Below, in pieces: positions 22,061 through 33,570 of a DNA stretch of 64,000 nucleotides. The position numbers and the translations under genes were made by a program. This DNA is from Sesamum alatum (taxonomy: Eukaryota > Streptophyta > Magnoliopsida > Lamiales > Pedaliaceae): NCBI GenBank assembly GCA_034509735.1, contig JACGWO010000012.1:10211983-10275982 (forward strand), written 5' to 3'. A model generated the notes under the pieces. The model was not told the DNA's origin and made no database searches. It was given only the letters and a program-made list of their open reading frames with translations. Every line of letters begins with the position of its first letter. Position 1 is the first letter of the stretch.

Positions 22061-23912
22061 TAATACGTATCATTAGGATAAAAGAACGTACTTCTATTAT
22101 TTTCATGTAATCTTTTTTATTCCTATTTGATGTTGTATAGTATGTGTAATACATATTTCTACCAAAATATATGTTTAAAATCTTATAGAGATGTATTGAT
22201 GCACTTCATTGCTTTACTATAAATTTTTCATCTCCTATTGATATTGTATTATGTGTACATTTACTTTTTATAAAGAGTATCATTAAAAAATGAAGAAGAT
22301 GCTCGCAAAAAAAACTTAAAATAATACAATTTCTCATTCTAATTCTTCTATAATTTATGTGGTGCTTGTTTTAATATATTTTTGGACCTTATATCTTAAA
22401 AAATTATCACTACTTAAAACAAAACAAGAAAAGGAAACTGCAATAATCTGATAGAATGACTTCTCTTATTTTTTCTAATTTTCTCCCTAAATATCATAAT
22501 TCCAAAATGAAATTAGAAGAATCTTTTTTATTCCAAATTATTTACTCCTTTCTGATAAATTTATTTTTTTAATTTTTTTTATTTAACTATCTATAATGAA
22601 AATTTTAAGTTTATATAAAATAATTATATACAATTAAATAATTATAGTATGAATAATTAAATGGGTAATAGAACTCAAGAATAGATACCCAAATATTGGT
22701 GGATTTCGCTAAAATATTGATGGATTTCCATAAACCTGTAAGTGATAACAGGATCATTAAACTATTAATCTCTTGTATTCATTTGGTGGAATCTTTTATT
22801 TTTTTTGGGGGTGGGGGGAGGGGTGGGGGTGGGGGGTGTTTATTAAAGTTATGAACTTTTATTTAATGTAAAAAGATTGATATATTACTTTTTAAATTTT
22901 TGTCCACTTATACCTAGGATTTTAAAATTTTATAATTAATTATCTTTACAAAATTTAATTTTTATTCCCATATTAGTAGATGATAAAATCACCATAATTT
23001 ATACAAAAATACTGATAATATTACTTATGTTGGTTTTCAATTATTCTCCGTTGAACTTCTAGATTTTATAATAATTCTCTATGTAATATTTAGTTTTCAT
23101 TCTTACGTTTGTACCAAAATAATCACCAATTTAAATTACTCCATTTTTCAAAATTGGTTTCACTTTTGAAATAAGATTTTTGTCCCTTTTTTCTAATTGG
23201 CAAGTTGAAAAAAGTAATAATTAATAATTAGTTCTTATATCAATTATCTCTACAATACTTTTTGTGATATATTCCTTGTAATATTCTCTTTTTCACTTAA
23301 ATTTTGATTTTATTCTATTTTAATTTCTAAGTTTTATTCTCATATAGAATTTTTAAATTTTATAATTAATTCTACGATGTTTATTTTTCATCCCTGCCAA
23401 TAAGTGGCATGCTAAAATCATCAATAGTTGATCAAATGCATGTCGCAGGTGTATTGTGCTGGAAAAGGAGACAATATAACATGATTAAGTATCAAGCAAT
23501 ATAACATAAAAAAATTAAGATTTTACTCTAACATAGTGTAATGTCTATAATTATCTCTTGATGTATTCTCAATTATCATCTTGTCACATTTTCAGGAGAA
23601 ATTAAATCAATGAATTTACACAAGTTCTTTCATTTTTTCATTTTTTTTTGTAGTATTTTTCTATTCTATTATTATGAGGTATATTTTCACTTTCTCTACA
23701 AGTAAATTTAGATATAAACAAGTAACAACAATTAATATGAGTAAATACTATAATGTGAAAACAATTATTAACAAGAGTAAATATTGTAATGTGAAAGTAT
23801 TTAATATGGATTAATAAGCATATGGTTTTACAATATTACCCCTATGAAAATTAATATGATAAGGTTAATTTAGGCAAATAAAAAAAAGAAAGAAACCTAT
23901 GTAGCTATTCAT
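22061..23912. repeat. Repeated non-coding region D, copy 1
   Basis: AT-rich and homologous over its length to 33570-35525 with small indels, one of about 45 bp near 22275 versus 33800. Includes a T- and G-rich patch at 22795-22840 (GGGGGTGGGGGGAGGGG) that corresponds to a shorter T/G run at 34424-34447. No gene seen. Confidence 0.8.
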
Positions 23913-23928
23913 GCTTTTATATAGATAT
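23913..23928. repeat. Target-site duplication of the LINE (left copy)
   Basis: CTTTTATATAGATATA, identical to 29702-29717 on the other side of the LINE. Confidence 0.85.
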
Positions 23929-24049
23929 ATATATATATATATATATTTTTGTGAAGCCGTCGGCAAGCGAGTGGTTAGACCGGACCCCTACCCGTGTATT
24001 GCGTAAGGGAGTTCATGTACAAGTATATCAAAGGTAAAAGCAATTAAAA

Positions 24050-27000
24050 CCCCTACTTGAACCTGAAACTAGGAAAAGAAATGTCTAAACTGATTAAAGA
24101 GGCGAGCCTTCCAGTCGCTTGTCTTTGTACCAATCTCGTTCCATCGGTGTACACGTTACTGGCTAAATAATCGGCAGGACCGTTGCCTTCACGGTAGATA
24201 TGCGAGAAATGAGCGTCAACTCATCATCGAAGATTTCTCAACTGTGTCAACAAAGGTTGGAGCCGCCAGTCCCCGTCATCACGCCGAATAATGTGTAAAA
24301 CGGTTAATGCGTCAATTCCCACCCAAACACGGCGAGCCCCGAGACGGATTTCCAAGAGGTCAGTCTCTGCCTAGGGAAGTGCAAGGTTTCCACGCACCGC
24401 AAGTTCCAAGCCCCGGACGACGGTGAAGAGTTCGGCATACATATTAGTTTGTACATCCAAGAAATCCGCATAGGCAAGGATTAAATGCCCGATTGGGTCG
24501 TGGAGCAGCCCGCTTGCACCGGAACGTCCCGGGTTCCCTTTTCGAAGCCCCATCACAATTCAACTTCCAAGTACCTTTTTTCGAGCGCAACCATCCGACC
24601 AATTTGGGCGGCGATGGCCCCTTACGAGGGAGAACAAAACCAAATTTTTCTGCCAAGGGGAGATCCCCCTTCCAGTTAGCAAGTTTCCATCCACCCGCCT
24701 TGTGAACTCGAGCTAGATATGCCCATGTCCGTCGAATAATCATCACCGCCGAGAACTTTGCGTTGTGAAACTTCACCTCATTCCTCATTTTCCAAATGAA
24801 CCAGCAGACTAGGATGGGAACGATCAGATGAACATGGTCGCAATGCCCAAAGGGGGACGATAATTTCCAGCTTTGGAGCAGGGTCATGATGTGATCAGTA
24901 CGAGGAGGCTCGAATCCAAAAAGAGAACCAAAATGCCGCCATACCTGCGTTGCTGCTGCACTATGCAGGAATAAATGAGGCAGGGTCTCACAATTGTGGC
25001 AACATTAACACTTCAAGATCATATACATCCCCTTCTCGCGCAAACGTTCGTAAACTGGAACGAAATTATTTATGAGTCTCCACATGAAGATGGAGATTGA
25101 CGGCAATAGCGCCTGGTGCCACAGCTCCTGGAAAAGTGGTCTCTGAACCGTCGGAACACGGCATGAAGTCCAGGCCGAGGATATTGTAAAACGGCCCGAG
25201 GCCTCTTTCTTCCAACATGGACGATCCGCCACCGACCTATCAAACGAAATTCTAGCCACCATAGCTGCCACTGTCGCGGTAGGACATGCTCAAGCTTGTT
25301 TCTGTCCCACTCATCTCCAGCCCAATAGGTACAGACATGCTCATGGCGGAACGGCGGCGGGTGGACAATATCTACAAGAGCAACCTCGCCAAACCAGATG
25401 TCATGCCAGAAACAGAGGGCACCCCGGCCAAGAGACCAGAAAATGTGCTGTTTGGCAAACCCCCTTCCTTCCTGTAAGTGACGCCATTGCGGGGAAGCAA
25501 CCGAAGCCGCCTGGGAGGTTGCAGAACAACGTTTTTTGCAATATTTCCGCTGGAGATGAGTCACCTAAAGCGACAATCCAGTCCGAAAAATCCACCAGAG
25601 TTTGATAGAAAAGGCTAGTTGCATATCCGATAAACTCCGAATGCCCAAGCCCCCTCCGTGATCGGGCGACATAGGCGCTGCCATGAGGACCAGTGGAGCC
25701 GTTTAACCGTGCGGGCGGAACCCCAAAAGAACTTGTTCAATAGGCGCTCAATCCGTTGTATTACCCCTTTTGGGACCTTGACCACGACCATGACATGAAT
25801 TGGCATAGCAAGGATGACGGAGCGAATCAGTTGCAAGCGACCGCCGTAGGACATGAATTTTTTCTCCCACCCACTGATTCGGGTTGAGATCACGTCAATG
25901 TATCGCTGAAAATATTCCATCTTTTTTTAGCCCACGTAAATAGGCGCCCCAAGATACGTAAGAGGCATAGGCTTGTAGGTGAAACCTGTTATTCTCTTTA
26001 TGCGGCGTTTGATCAGTAAGGGAGCCTTCGGAGAAAGCACGAAGGAGCTCTTAGAAGCACTCAGTGCCTCGCCCGAGGAGAATTCAAACTCGTGCAGGAA
26101 TGTCATGATCGTCTCAAGGATGTCCTCCTTCGATTTGGTGAAGATAAGGATGTCGTCTACGTAAGCTAAGTGCGACACCCCGCCACTACCCTTATAGCTC
26201 AACGAAGGCTCACGTTCCATGAGGAGGTTTAGGTTCCTAGAAAAATACTAAGAGGCTAGGACGAGAGAGACGGGGAGAGAGGATCCCCTTTGCCGAAGAC
26301 CCCTAGACGACTGAAAGAAACCAGACAGTTCACCATTAATAAGTACCAAAAAATCGAAAATGGCGAATACAATTTCGGACAAGGCCCACCCACGGGGCCG
26401 AGAAACCAAGCTGTGATAGGACTGCTTCCAAAAAATCCCAATTCACACGGTCATAAGCTTTGGCCAGATCCAGTTTTAGGACCACGTTCCAGTCGGCGGT
26501 GTAAGCAGAAATAGAGTGCACTATCTCTTGGGCCAAAAGGATGTTATCACCAATGTGACGAGAGGGGATAAAGCCGTTTTGGTTCGGCGTAATTAGCGTG
26601 GGGAGCACCGCGTTGAGCCGGTCATTGAGCAGCTTTGTGAGAATCGTATTCTTGGTGTTACACAAACTGATAGGTCTATAGTCATTCCAGCGGGAGGGGT
26701 TGGCCACCTTCGGGATTAAAGATAGCGACGTGGCTGTGAAACCTATAGGTAAAGGCGTTCCTGACAGGAAATCCTGCACTGCCATAACTAAATCATCTTT
26801 GATAATATTCCAACATTTCTGGAAAAACATGGCATTGAAACCATCCGGGCCAGCCGTACTATGTGCCGCCATACTAAAAACCACGACGTGCACCTCCTCC
26901 TCGGACGCCTGCCGATGTAAAGATGCCCCTTGTATGGCCGAGAGCAGCCTTGGGACATTCGGGAGCCAGCTGGGAGGAGAAAGGGGAGATCCGCCGGGAG

Positions 27001-28167
27001 CAGCTGCTTGAAGAAAGCTACCCCTGATTCTTTAATCTGTAGCGGGTCGCTAAGGACTGCACCGTCGGAGGAGATAGATTGGATCACTATACGCGCCCAC
27101 TTTTTCCGCACCAAGGAATGGAAATAATGCGTGTTGTTCTCCCCTTCGGTAACCCACTTGCATGCCGATTTCTGGCGACAAAAATCTCCTCAATAGAAAC
27201 AGTGTGGTGCCATAATGCGGTCAGGCGGTTCATCTCCATAAGATTTGACTTCGATGGATCAGCGTCGTAGAGTTTTTCTGCCGCAGCTGCAGCCTCCTCG
27301 GCCTGTTTCAGATTGCTGAAAATATTCCTAAAAACCAAAGCATTCCAGTGCTTTAGATGGTTCTTGAGGCGCCGTAATTTTTCAGCCAGGCCCGCCATAC
27401 CCATGTGCAAGGTTGGGAAAGACCAGTTAGTAGCGACCGTTGACAAGAAATCTGGATGACGAAGCCACATGTTCTGGAACCGAAAGGAGGAGGGCTGTGT
27501 CGCGGAGACTAGCGCGATCTCAATCAAAAGGGGACAGTGATCAGATGATGCTCGCGGGAGGTGTGTGACTCGTGTCTGAGGGAAGGCGTCAACCCATTCA
27601 CTAGAAAAGAGCGCACGGTCCAGGCGCTACCATAATCGATGATCCGTCCACGTGTACTGACTGCCTTCAAAGCCAATATCGACAAGGCCCCCATCGAAGA
27701 TTGCTTCATTGAACTCATCAATGGGGTGCGCCGGATACGCCCCGGTTGAGTGCTCGGAGGTCGAGATAACCGAATTGAAATCCCCACCGATGAACCACGG
27801 CAGCTGTTGGTCACCCATACTCCTCATGAAATCCCAAATGGCTCCCCGTTCCGTGTGATCACACTTCCTGTAAACCACCGTGCACAAAATTGGCCTTGTC
27901 AACACCGGAACCTGAAGGCGGAGATGTAGGAACTGCTCGTCATCTCCCAGCACCTCAAACTCAATCAAATCATCAATCAAGCACCAGATTTCATTACTAC
28001 AATTGACGACTACCGTGGAGAAACCAAGTCAACGCGGCTTCCGGCGTATCCCATCGGATGCAAGGGTCCAAGATTCCAACAAGCTGCACTTTCTTTTGTT
28101 TACACATGTTTTGTAGACTTTTCGTTTTGTTCCCAACATCCCGTACGTTCCAAATCAGAGCATTCAT
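24050..28167 (-). pseudogene. LINE ORF2: endonuclease, reverse transcriptase, zf-RVT and RNase H, broken
   Basis: Start ATG at 28167 gives MNALIWNVRDVGNKTKSLQN, the usual N-terminus of plant LINE endonucleases. The GGDFNSVIS motif of the endonuclease lies near 27790. RT motifs follow: AGPDGFNAMFFQKCW, LIPKVANPSRWNDYRPISLC, QNGFIPSRHIGDNI, KLDLAKAYDRVNW and LAYVDDILIF (about 26180). The zf-RVT domain is near 25000-25280 (WKKEASGRFTISSAW). RNase H runs from about 24620 (KLNCDGASK) to about 24100 (HIYREGNGPADYLA). At least six frameshifts or stops separate these pieces. It would nick the target and prime reverse transcription there. Confidence 0.9.
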
Positions 28168-28540
28168 GACTGAGGTGGTGAGCAGACAGACCGGGCGCGA
28201 GCATGCCTTCGTGTCAAAATTTTATCAGGCCGAATAACAGATCTCCCCTGGCGGTGTTTTCCCCGTGCTTTCACCTCCTCATAGTCATCGTCATTAGCCA
28301 CAAGATCTAAAGAGGCTTCATTTTCCGGTAAATCCCAAGACGATCCCTCATAATCACGATCATCCTCCTATTTGCCCGGCAGATCTGTATTTCGGGCTTC
28401 CGCTGCAGGTGCAAAAACACAGATTGTCATGATGCGGTTACAATCCATAGAGGCCTCCCCTGAGCCCCATGGGTTGTGGCTCTATTAGCTTCTCACCATT
28501 CTGAACATCTTCCTCCGGGATTGTTTCAAGGCTCGGCATG

Positions 28541-29620
28541 CTATCCGTGTCTTCCCGCATCATCCAACCCTTGGGACGCACCCTCTTGTCGTGGGATCGG
28601 CGGAGGTATAGGCTCTGGAAGAGGTGCTACAGCCGAGCCGCCGTTACCTAATGCAGGCGAGGGGGGAGGTACCTGGCAAGGTGGAGCAATGTGGTGCACA
28701 GAATCGTCCTGGCTGGGCTGTCCCTGGCCCTTCCGCTTTTCAATTATGTGCCGTAGGTCCGCTCGTTCCTGCACAGGTTCGGGATCCATAGGCTTCTCTT
28801 TCCCTTCGCGGCACTCTTCAACCCCATGGCTAAGGTGGCGACACCATTCGCACAGTATTTGGGGCATCTTTCATAAATTACTGACTGCGAGAAATATTGC
28901 TCGGCTGTACCAATCCAAATGAAAGAGAGGCGCACTTTTAGGAGGTCAATCTCAACACAAACTCTAGCGACGCTCGATCGACGCCCGTCAGCAGTAGCTT
29001 CATCGAGTTTGAGAGGGGACCCGATTAGACTTGCAATCCCAAAAAGAGTTTTTTCATGAAATAGATGAACCGGCAATTCGGGGAGGCGGATCCAAACCAG
29101 GGTGATCGGAGGTTCAATACAAGGGTCGAAATCATAGGACCATTTGAAGGCACACATCGGAAACCCGACAATGAAGTGGATTTGCTTCAGCCAAATTCGT
29201 GAGAAATCCTCCTCGTTATGCATGTAGATGATAATGTGCTTCATGTTAATGACGCCGATGGTGTAGGCGCCGTGAAGGCCCAGCTTAGCGAAGTGTGACC
29301 GGATGACCTGCATGCTTGGATAACCATGAGAGAATTTGCCGATCAAGGCGAAATGGAGACGAGCCGACAGTTTTTTCCGTTTCATCCATGGAGAAGTTTA
29401 TGGCCCGACAACCCCTATAGAGCTCGGGCTGGCCAAAGTACTCCTCCGCCTCCGGAAACTTCTTTTTTTTTTCCGCTCTAGGGGAGAGGGGCTCCGCCCC
29501 CGGGAGATTGGAGTGTCGCATGAGGGCTGCAAGGAAGGTTTTTGCTCCGGTCAGGGGCTCCCGCGGGTGGAGGTCGTCCGTGGGGGTAGGGTTAGGGTTT
29601 TGGAGAGGTGGAGAGGTCAT
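28541..29620 (-). pseudogene. LINE ORF1: nucleic-acid-binding gag-like protein, broken
   Basis: Begins MTSPPLQNPNPTPTDDLHP at 29620, with an early frameshift near 29385-29400. The central part (29385-28880) has the DUF4283-like pattern HFALIGKFSHGYPSMQVIRS, WLKQIHFIVGFPMCAFKWSY and PITLVWIRLPELPVHLF. A second frameshift near 28860 leads to a CEWCRHLSHGVEEC zinc knuckle. This domain order is typical of plant L1 ORF1. It would bind LINE RNA. Confidence 0.85.
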
Positions 29621-29701
29621 GGAGTCTTTTCCTTAGATGCTCTGATCCTGATTATCGTGAGGTCTCTAGGGCTAGCCCAAACTCACAACCACGACCCATC
29701 T

Positions 29702-29717
29702 CTTTTATATAGATATA
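29702..29717. repeat. Target-site duplication of the LINE (right copy)
   Basis: CTTTTATATAGATATA, identical to 23913-23928. Confidence 0.85.
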
Positions 29718-29784
29718 GATATAGATATACACATTAGTGTATGTGTGGAGCGGACATCAGTGAGTACCCCCATTGTGTTTGCAG

Positions 29785-29901
29785 GAAAGGATCGACAAGC
29801 ATGACAAGCTTGTTTCACAACTTAGGGAAGTTGATGACGTGATCTCTGAATTGGCTTATCCTCAAGTTCTTGATAATTTGAAAATCATTTAGGCCATCAA
29901 G
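29785..29901 (+). pseudogene. Eugenol-synthase-like exon 2 fragment (copy C1)
   Basis: Nearly identical to copy A1 at 4468-4584, including the upstream CACATTAGTRTATGTGTGGA, the TAG nonsense (29890-29892) and the common breakpoint. It shows that blocks A and C are duplicates of each other. Confidence 0.85.
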
Positions 29902-30007
29902 GTTTGATGTTACTTAATTTATAATCAACGGTCTAGATTTAAAATTGTAAATTTACTTAATATATATTTATGCAAATAATAATTTAAAATATATTATATG
30001 TAATATA

Positions 30008-30520
30008 TTTTTGGTCCTATAATTTTGGCACTTTGGTATTTTTATCCTTTATCTTTTTAGGATTGCGAAAGAGTCGTGTAACTTTTTGACATTTCGTAAT
30101 TTTGGTCCTTTCGATGTTGGATTTTGCAAAAGTCGCTGGAAGATATCATGTGTGCCTCATGTGGTTCATTTAAATTGGGGTTTTTGTTTGGATTGTTCAC
30201 TTGTGCCAATATGAACGAAAAATTAAAAAACAAAATGACGTAGCACATGATTTATTCCGATAACTTTTGCAAAATCTATTACCAAAAGGACTAAAATTGC
30301 GAAAACCCAAAAAATTACAAGACCTTTTGCAACTCCTAGGAAGATAAAGGATAAAAATGCCAAAATCGCGAGGGCCACATGATTTGTTCCGGCAATTTTT
30401 GCAAAATCCGGCACCGGAAGGACCAAAATCGCAAAATGTCAAAAAATTACAGGACTATTTTGCAACCCTAAAAAGATAAAGGATAAAAATGACAAAGTGC
30501 TATAGTTACAGGACCAAAAA
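30008..30520. mobile_element. Foldback MITE with internal duplication (relative of 4708-5091)
   Basis: Same terminal inverted repeats (TTTTTGGTCCTATAATTTTG / ACAGGACCAAAAA) and the same position after exon 2. About 130 bp near 30240-30420 are present twice in diverged form (GCAAAATCYRNYACC... AAGGACYAAAAT). Confidence 0.8.
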
Positions 30521-30569
30521 TTTATTAAAGCCTATATTTATATATATAATTAAAATTGTATGTATATAT

Positions 30570-30990
30570 ATACATATATATATAGAGAGAGAGAAAGAGA
30601 GAGGAGAGACAAAGCGGAAGCAATGGCAACGATGAAGGCAGGGGGAGCTTCGACGAGAGAGGGAAGGGAAAGGGGAGGGGCGTGGAAGGGAGAGCAGAAG
30701 CGATGATGAGGGAGGGGAGATGGGAGGCGATGGCGACACGGGAGGGAAGGGGAGTGGGAATGGCATGGGAAGGTAGGTGAGATGGAGGGAGAAGCGGAGG
30801 TGGCCGACGATGGAGACAAAAGGGGAGGGAGAGGGGCGCGGAGGGAGAAGGGGAGGGGGAGGCGGTGATGGGGAGTCCAAAGAGGCACAGGGGAGTGAGG
30901 GGAGAAGGGCAGCGGGAACTAAAGGGTGGAGAGAAAGGGGGAGCGGGTGGTAAGCTGTGGGGGGGGCGGGGGTTGGTAGGGATGAAGATT
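30570..30990. repeat. (TA)n(GA)n plus purine-rich block, copy 3 of 8
   Basis: Close copy of 5117-5570. Ends at GGTTGGTAGGGATGAAG as in the other units. ORFs on both strands are low-complexity. Confidence 0.85.
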
Positions 30991-31084
30991 TTTATTTTTT
31001 ATTTATATATTAATATAGTATATATAAATATTAATATATTATTCATTTATATTAGTTATAAATATAAATAATTATATATATATA

Positions 31085-31410
31085 AATTAATATTTCATTC
31101 TTAAAAATTGACCAAAAAGCGCAATAGGGTGCATTAACCCACCCTTTTAAGGGGGATAATGTGCTTTATTTTGAATGGGTCTTATCATGGTCACAGTAGG
31201 TACATCCCTACTTATTTTTTCTTTTTTAATGATATATCGATATCAGTATATGTGTAGAGAGGACATCTGTGAGTACCCTTAATGTGTTTGCAAGGATGGA
31301 ACAACAAGCATGACAAGCTTGTTTCACTGCTTAGGAAGTTAACGTCGTGATCTCTGTATTGTCTTATCCTCAAGTTCTTGATAAGCAAAAAATCATTTAG
31401 GCCATCAAAG
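31085..31410 (+). pseudogene. Deleted unit: promoter stub, 21 bp of exon 1, then exon 2 (copy C2)
   Basis: The unit upstream region runs to GTGCTTTATTTTGA (31174) and is joined directly to the last 21 bp of exon 1 (31175-31195, then GTAGGT). A deletion has removed TATA, ATG and most of exon 1. Exon 2 is 31295-31410, with a one-base deletion (TTAGGAAGTT) causing a frameshift and the TAG at 31398-31400. Confidence 0.8.
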
Positions 31411-31519
31411 TTTGATCTTAGTTAATTTAAATCAACGATCGATGTAGATTTAAAATTGTAAATTTGTTTAATATATATTTATGCAAATATTAATTTAAAA
31501 TATATTATACGTAATATAT

Positions 31520-31860
31520 TTATATATATAGAGAGAGAGAGAGGAGGGGCGCGGAAGGGGGAGTAGAAGCGACGATGACGGATGACAGATGGGAGGCGAT
31601 GGGGACGGGGGAGGGAAGGGGAGTGGGAATGGCACAGGAAGGTAGGTGAAATGGAGGGAGAAGGGGAGGGAGCCGATTTCGGAGAAAGAAGGGGAGGGAG
31701 AGGGGCGCAGAGGGAGAAGGCGAGAGGGAGGCGATGACGGGGAGCCCAGAGAGGCGCGGGGGAGAGAGGGGGAGAAGGGCAACAAGAACTAAAAGGAGGA
31801 GCAAAGGGGGGAGCCGGTGGTTGTGGGGGAAGGGGTTGATAGGGATGAAGGTTTTTTTTT
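31520..31860. repeat. (GA)n plus purine-rich block, copy 4 of 8
   Basis: Same order and words as the other blocks, about 330 bp, starting at a short GAGAGAGAGAG tract near 31531. Confidence 0.85.
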
Positions 31861-31969
31861 ATTTCTATATTAATATATTACATATAAATATTAATATATT
31901 ATTTATTTATATTAATTACATATATAAAGAATAATATAATATATATATATATGTACATAAATTAATATT

Positions 31970-32245
31970 TCATTATTAAAAATTAACCAAAAAGCGCAAT
32001 AGAGGCGCGTGCATTACACCCACCCTTTTAAGGGGGATAATATGTTTTATTTTGAAAAATACGAGGTGGTAATTTGAATTTTTTTTACACAGGGGGGTAT
32101 TTTGTACATATGGCATAGCACAGGAGGTTGCTTGTATTTTTTTCTTTATATTTACAGGCGTACTACCAAGAGAAGTCTTTATCCCAAAATGTATTTGGAG
32201 GACTTCAAACTTTATCTCAAATGAGAATATAAATTGTGATAGAGA
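31970..32245 (+). other. Orphan array-unit upstream region (block C)
   Basis: Equivalent of 7195-7465: the unit upstream sequence is joined to region C at the same breakpoint (GATAGAGATATACCCGTC), so the breakpoint predates the block duplication. Confidence 0.65.
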
Positions 32246-32249
32246 TATA

Positions 32250-33570
32250 CCCGTCATAAAAGCAAAAAGAACAAAAATATAAGGTATTATAAACTAATTA
32301 AAAATACTATTTTAAATTTAATAAGTGCTTTATAAATGAAAGATCTTTATCCACTAAGCTTAAATTTGGACTTTTAAAAATTATTGTAAAAGCTTTCTAT
32401 TCAATGAAAATTCAAAAGCTAAATACAATATAACTAAATAAGTTGTTATGTAACATATGGCTCCATTATTCATTTGCTTGTTCGATTTTATTGGTAGGAA
32501 ATCCTCTTGCTTGGTTTCATGAATTTCTTGGGTTATGAAATTCTTAATCATCTCTCAATTGCTTGGCATTTGAATTTAAATGTTATCGTTCTTATTAACC
32601 ATTTACTATTTCTGTCGTCTTCTCATGATACTGTATCACGTTTCTTGTTAAGATTAAGTGAGTTAATTGATGTTTTACTTTTCATTTTCTTATTTAATAT
32701 GGAACATATCACTCTTTTTTTTAGAAATAGTAATTTGTATTAATATTAATAAATTGAAACATATATCAGTTCAATAAAAAAACTCATAGTAAACTCAAAT
32801 AAACCCCTGCACATTACAATAAATTCTCATGATTTGGTAGATACTTATCGGCTCATGTCACAACAGTATTTGGAGTTAAGTTATAAACTAACAAATTACT
32901 AATTCTGAAATGAAAACACAAAAAATGGTCAACTTTATTATATTAAAACTTTTTATACTTCAAAGAAAGAAATTGCTAAATTATATGCACTCCTTTATGT
33001 TAAAAAGAAAAATACATATATCAAAAAAAATTATTTTTTGCAATGAACTGTGACACAAATAAAATAAGACTTTGCATAAAATTTGAAATATAAAAAAAAA
33101 ACTATTAATTTGAGTGATACGTTGAAAATGCACGCAGACTCGTTAAAGAAATATATAGTTGAAGGAAGTTATAAAATTTTAAGTTAGACATGTGAAATGC
33201 TTCTAATTATGAATTTATTTTTCACTTTATTTTATTTTTGAACATTTGTTAAAAGTGTAATGTTATGTTAATTTATAATTTTTATTATGTCTAAATAATT
33301 TTAAAATATTTCATTGAAGGGGTTAAAAAGTATATATGTCCCAATTAAGAAGCCTCTGGTATCTTTATTTCAATGTTTGAAAAATCGTACATGTATTAAA
33401 ATAAAAAGTCATATGTGATGTTTTAAACACAATACACGAATTTGAATAGGTAACCTAATTATGAGAGGATCACTTGTAATCAAAATCATGTCATAAAACT
33501 CCAATATTTCCTTAAGGGTAATCTTACAAATGTGTTGAAATATATTGAAGCTTTTCTGTAGAGTTTTCTG
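32250..33570. repeat. Repeated non-coding region C, copy 3
   Basis: Homologous throughout to copies at 7466 and 20756. An unrecognised hydrophobic ORF at 32507-32743 overlaps the homologous ORF of copy 1. Confidence 0.85.

Larger units (their letters stand above)
23929..29701 (-). mobile_element. L1-type LINE, about 5.8 kb, apparently full length, coding-dead
   Basis: On the minus strand: 5' end near 29701, ORF1 with a DUF4283-like region and zinc knuckle, ORF2 with endonuclease, reverse transcriptase, zf-RVT and RNase H, then a 3' end near 23947 followed by a short A-run and (TA)n tail. Identical 16-bp duplications flank it. The homologous site in block A (around 4340-4425) is uninterrupted. 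Both ORFs are broken by frameshifts and stops. Confidence 0.9.

Noticed and set aside
24485..27270. Plus-strand ORFs across the LINE
   Set aside because: Antisense shadows of LINE ORF2, whose motifs all read on the minus strand.
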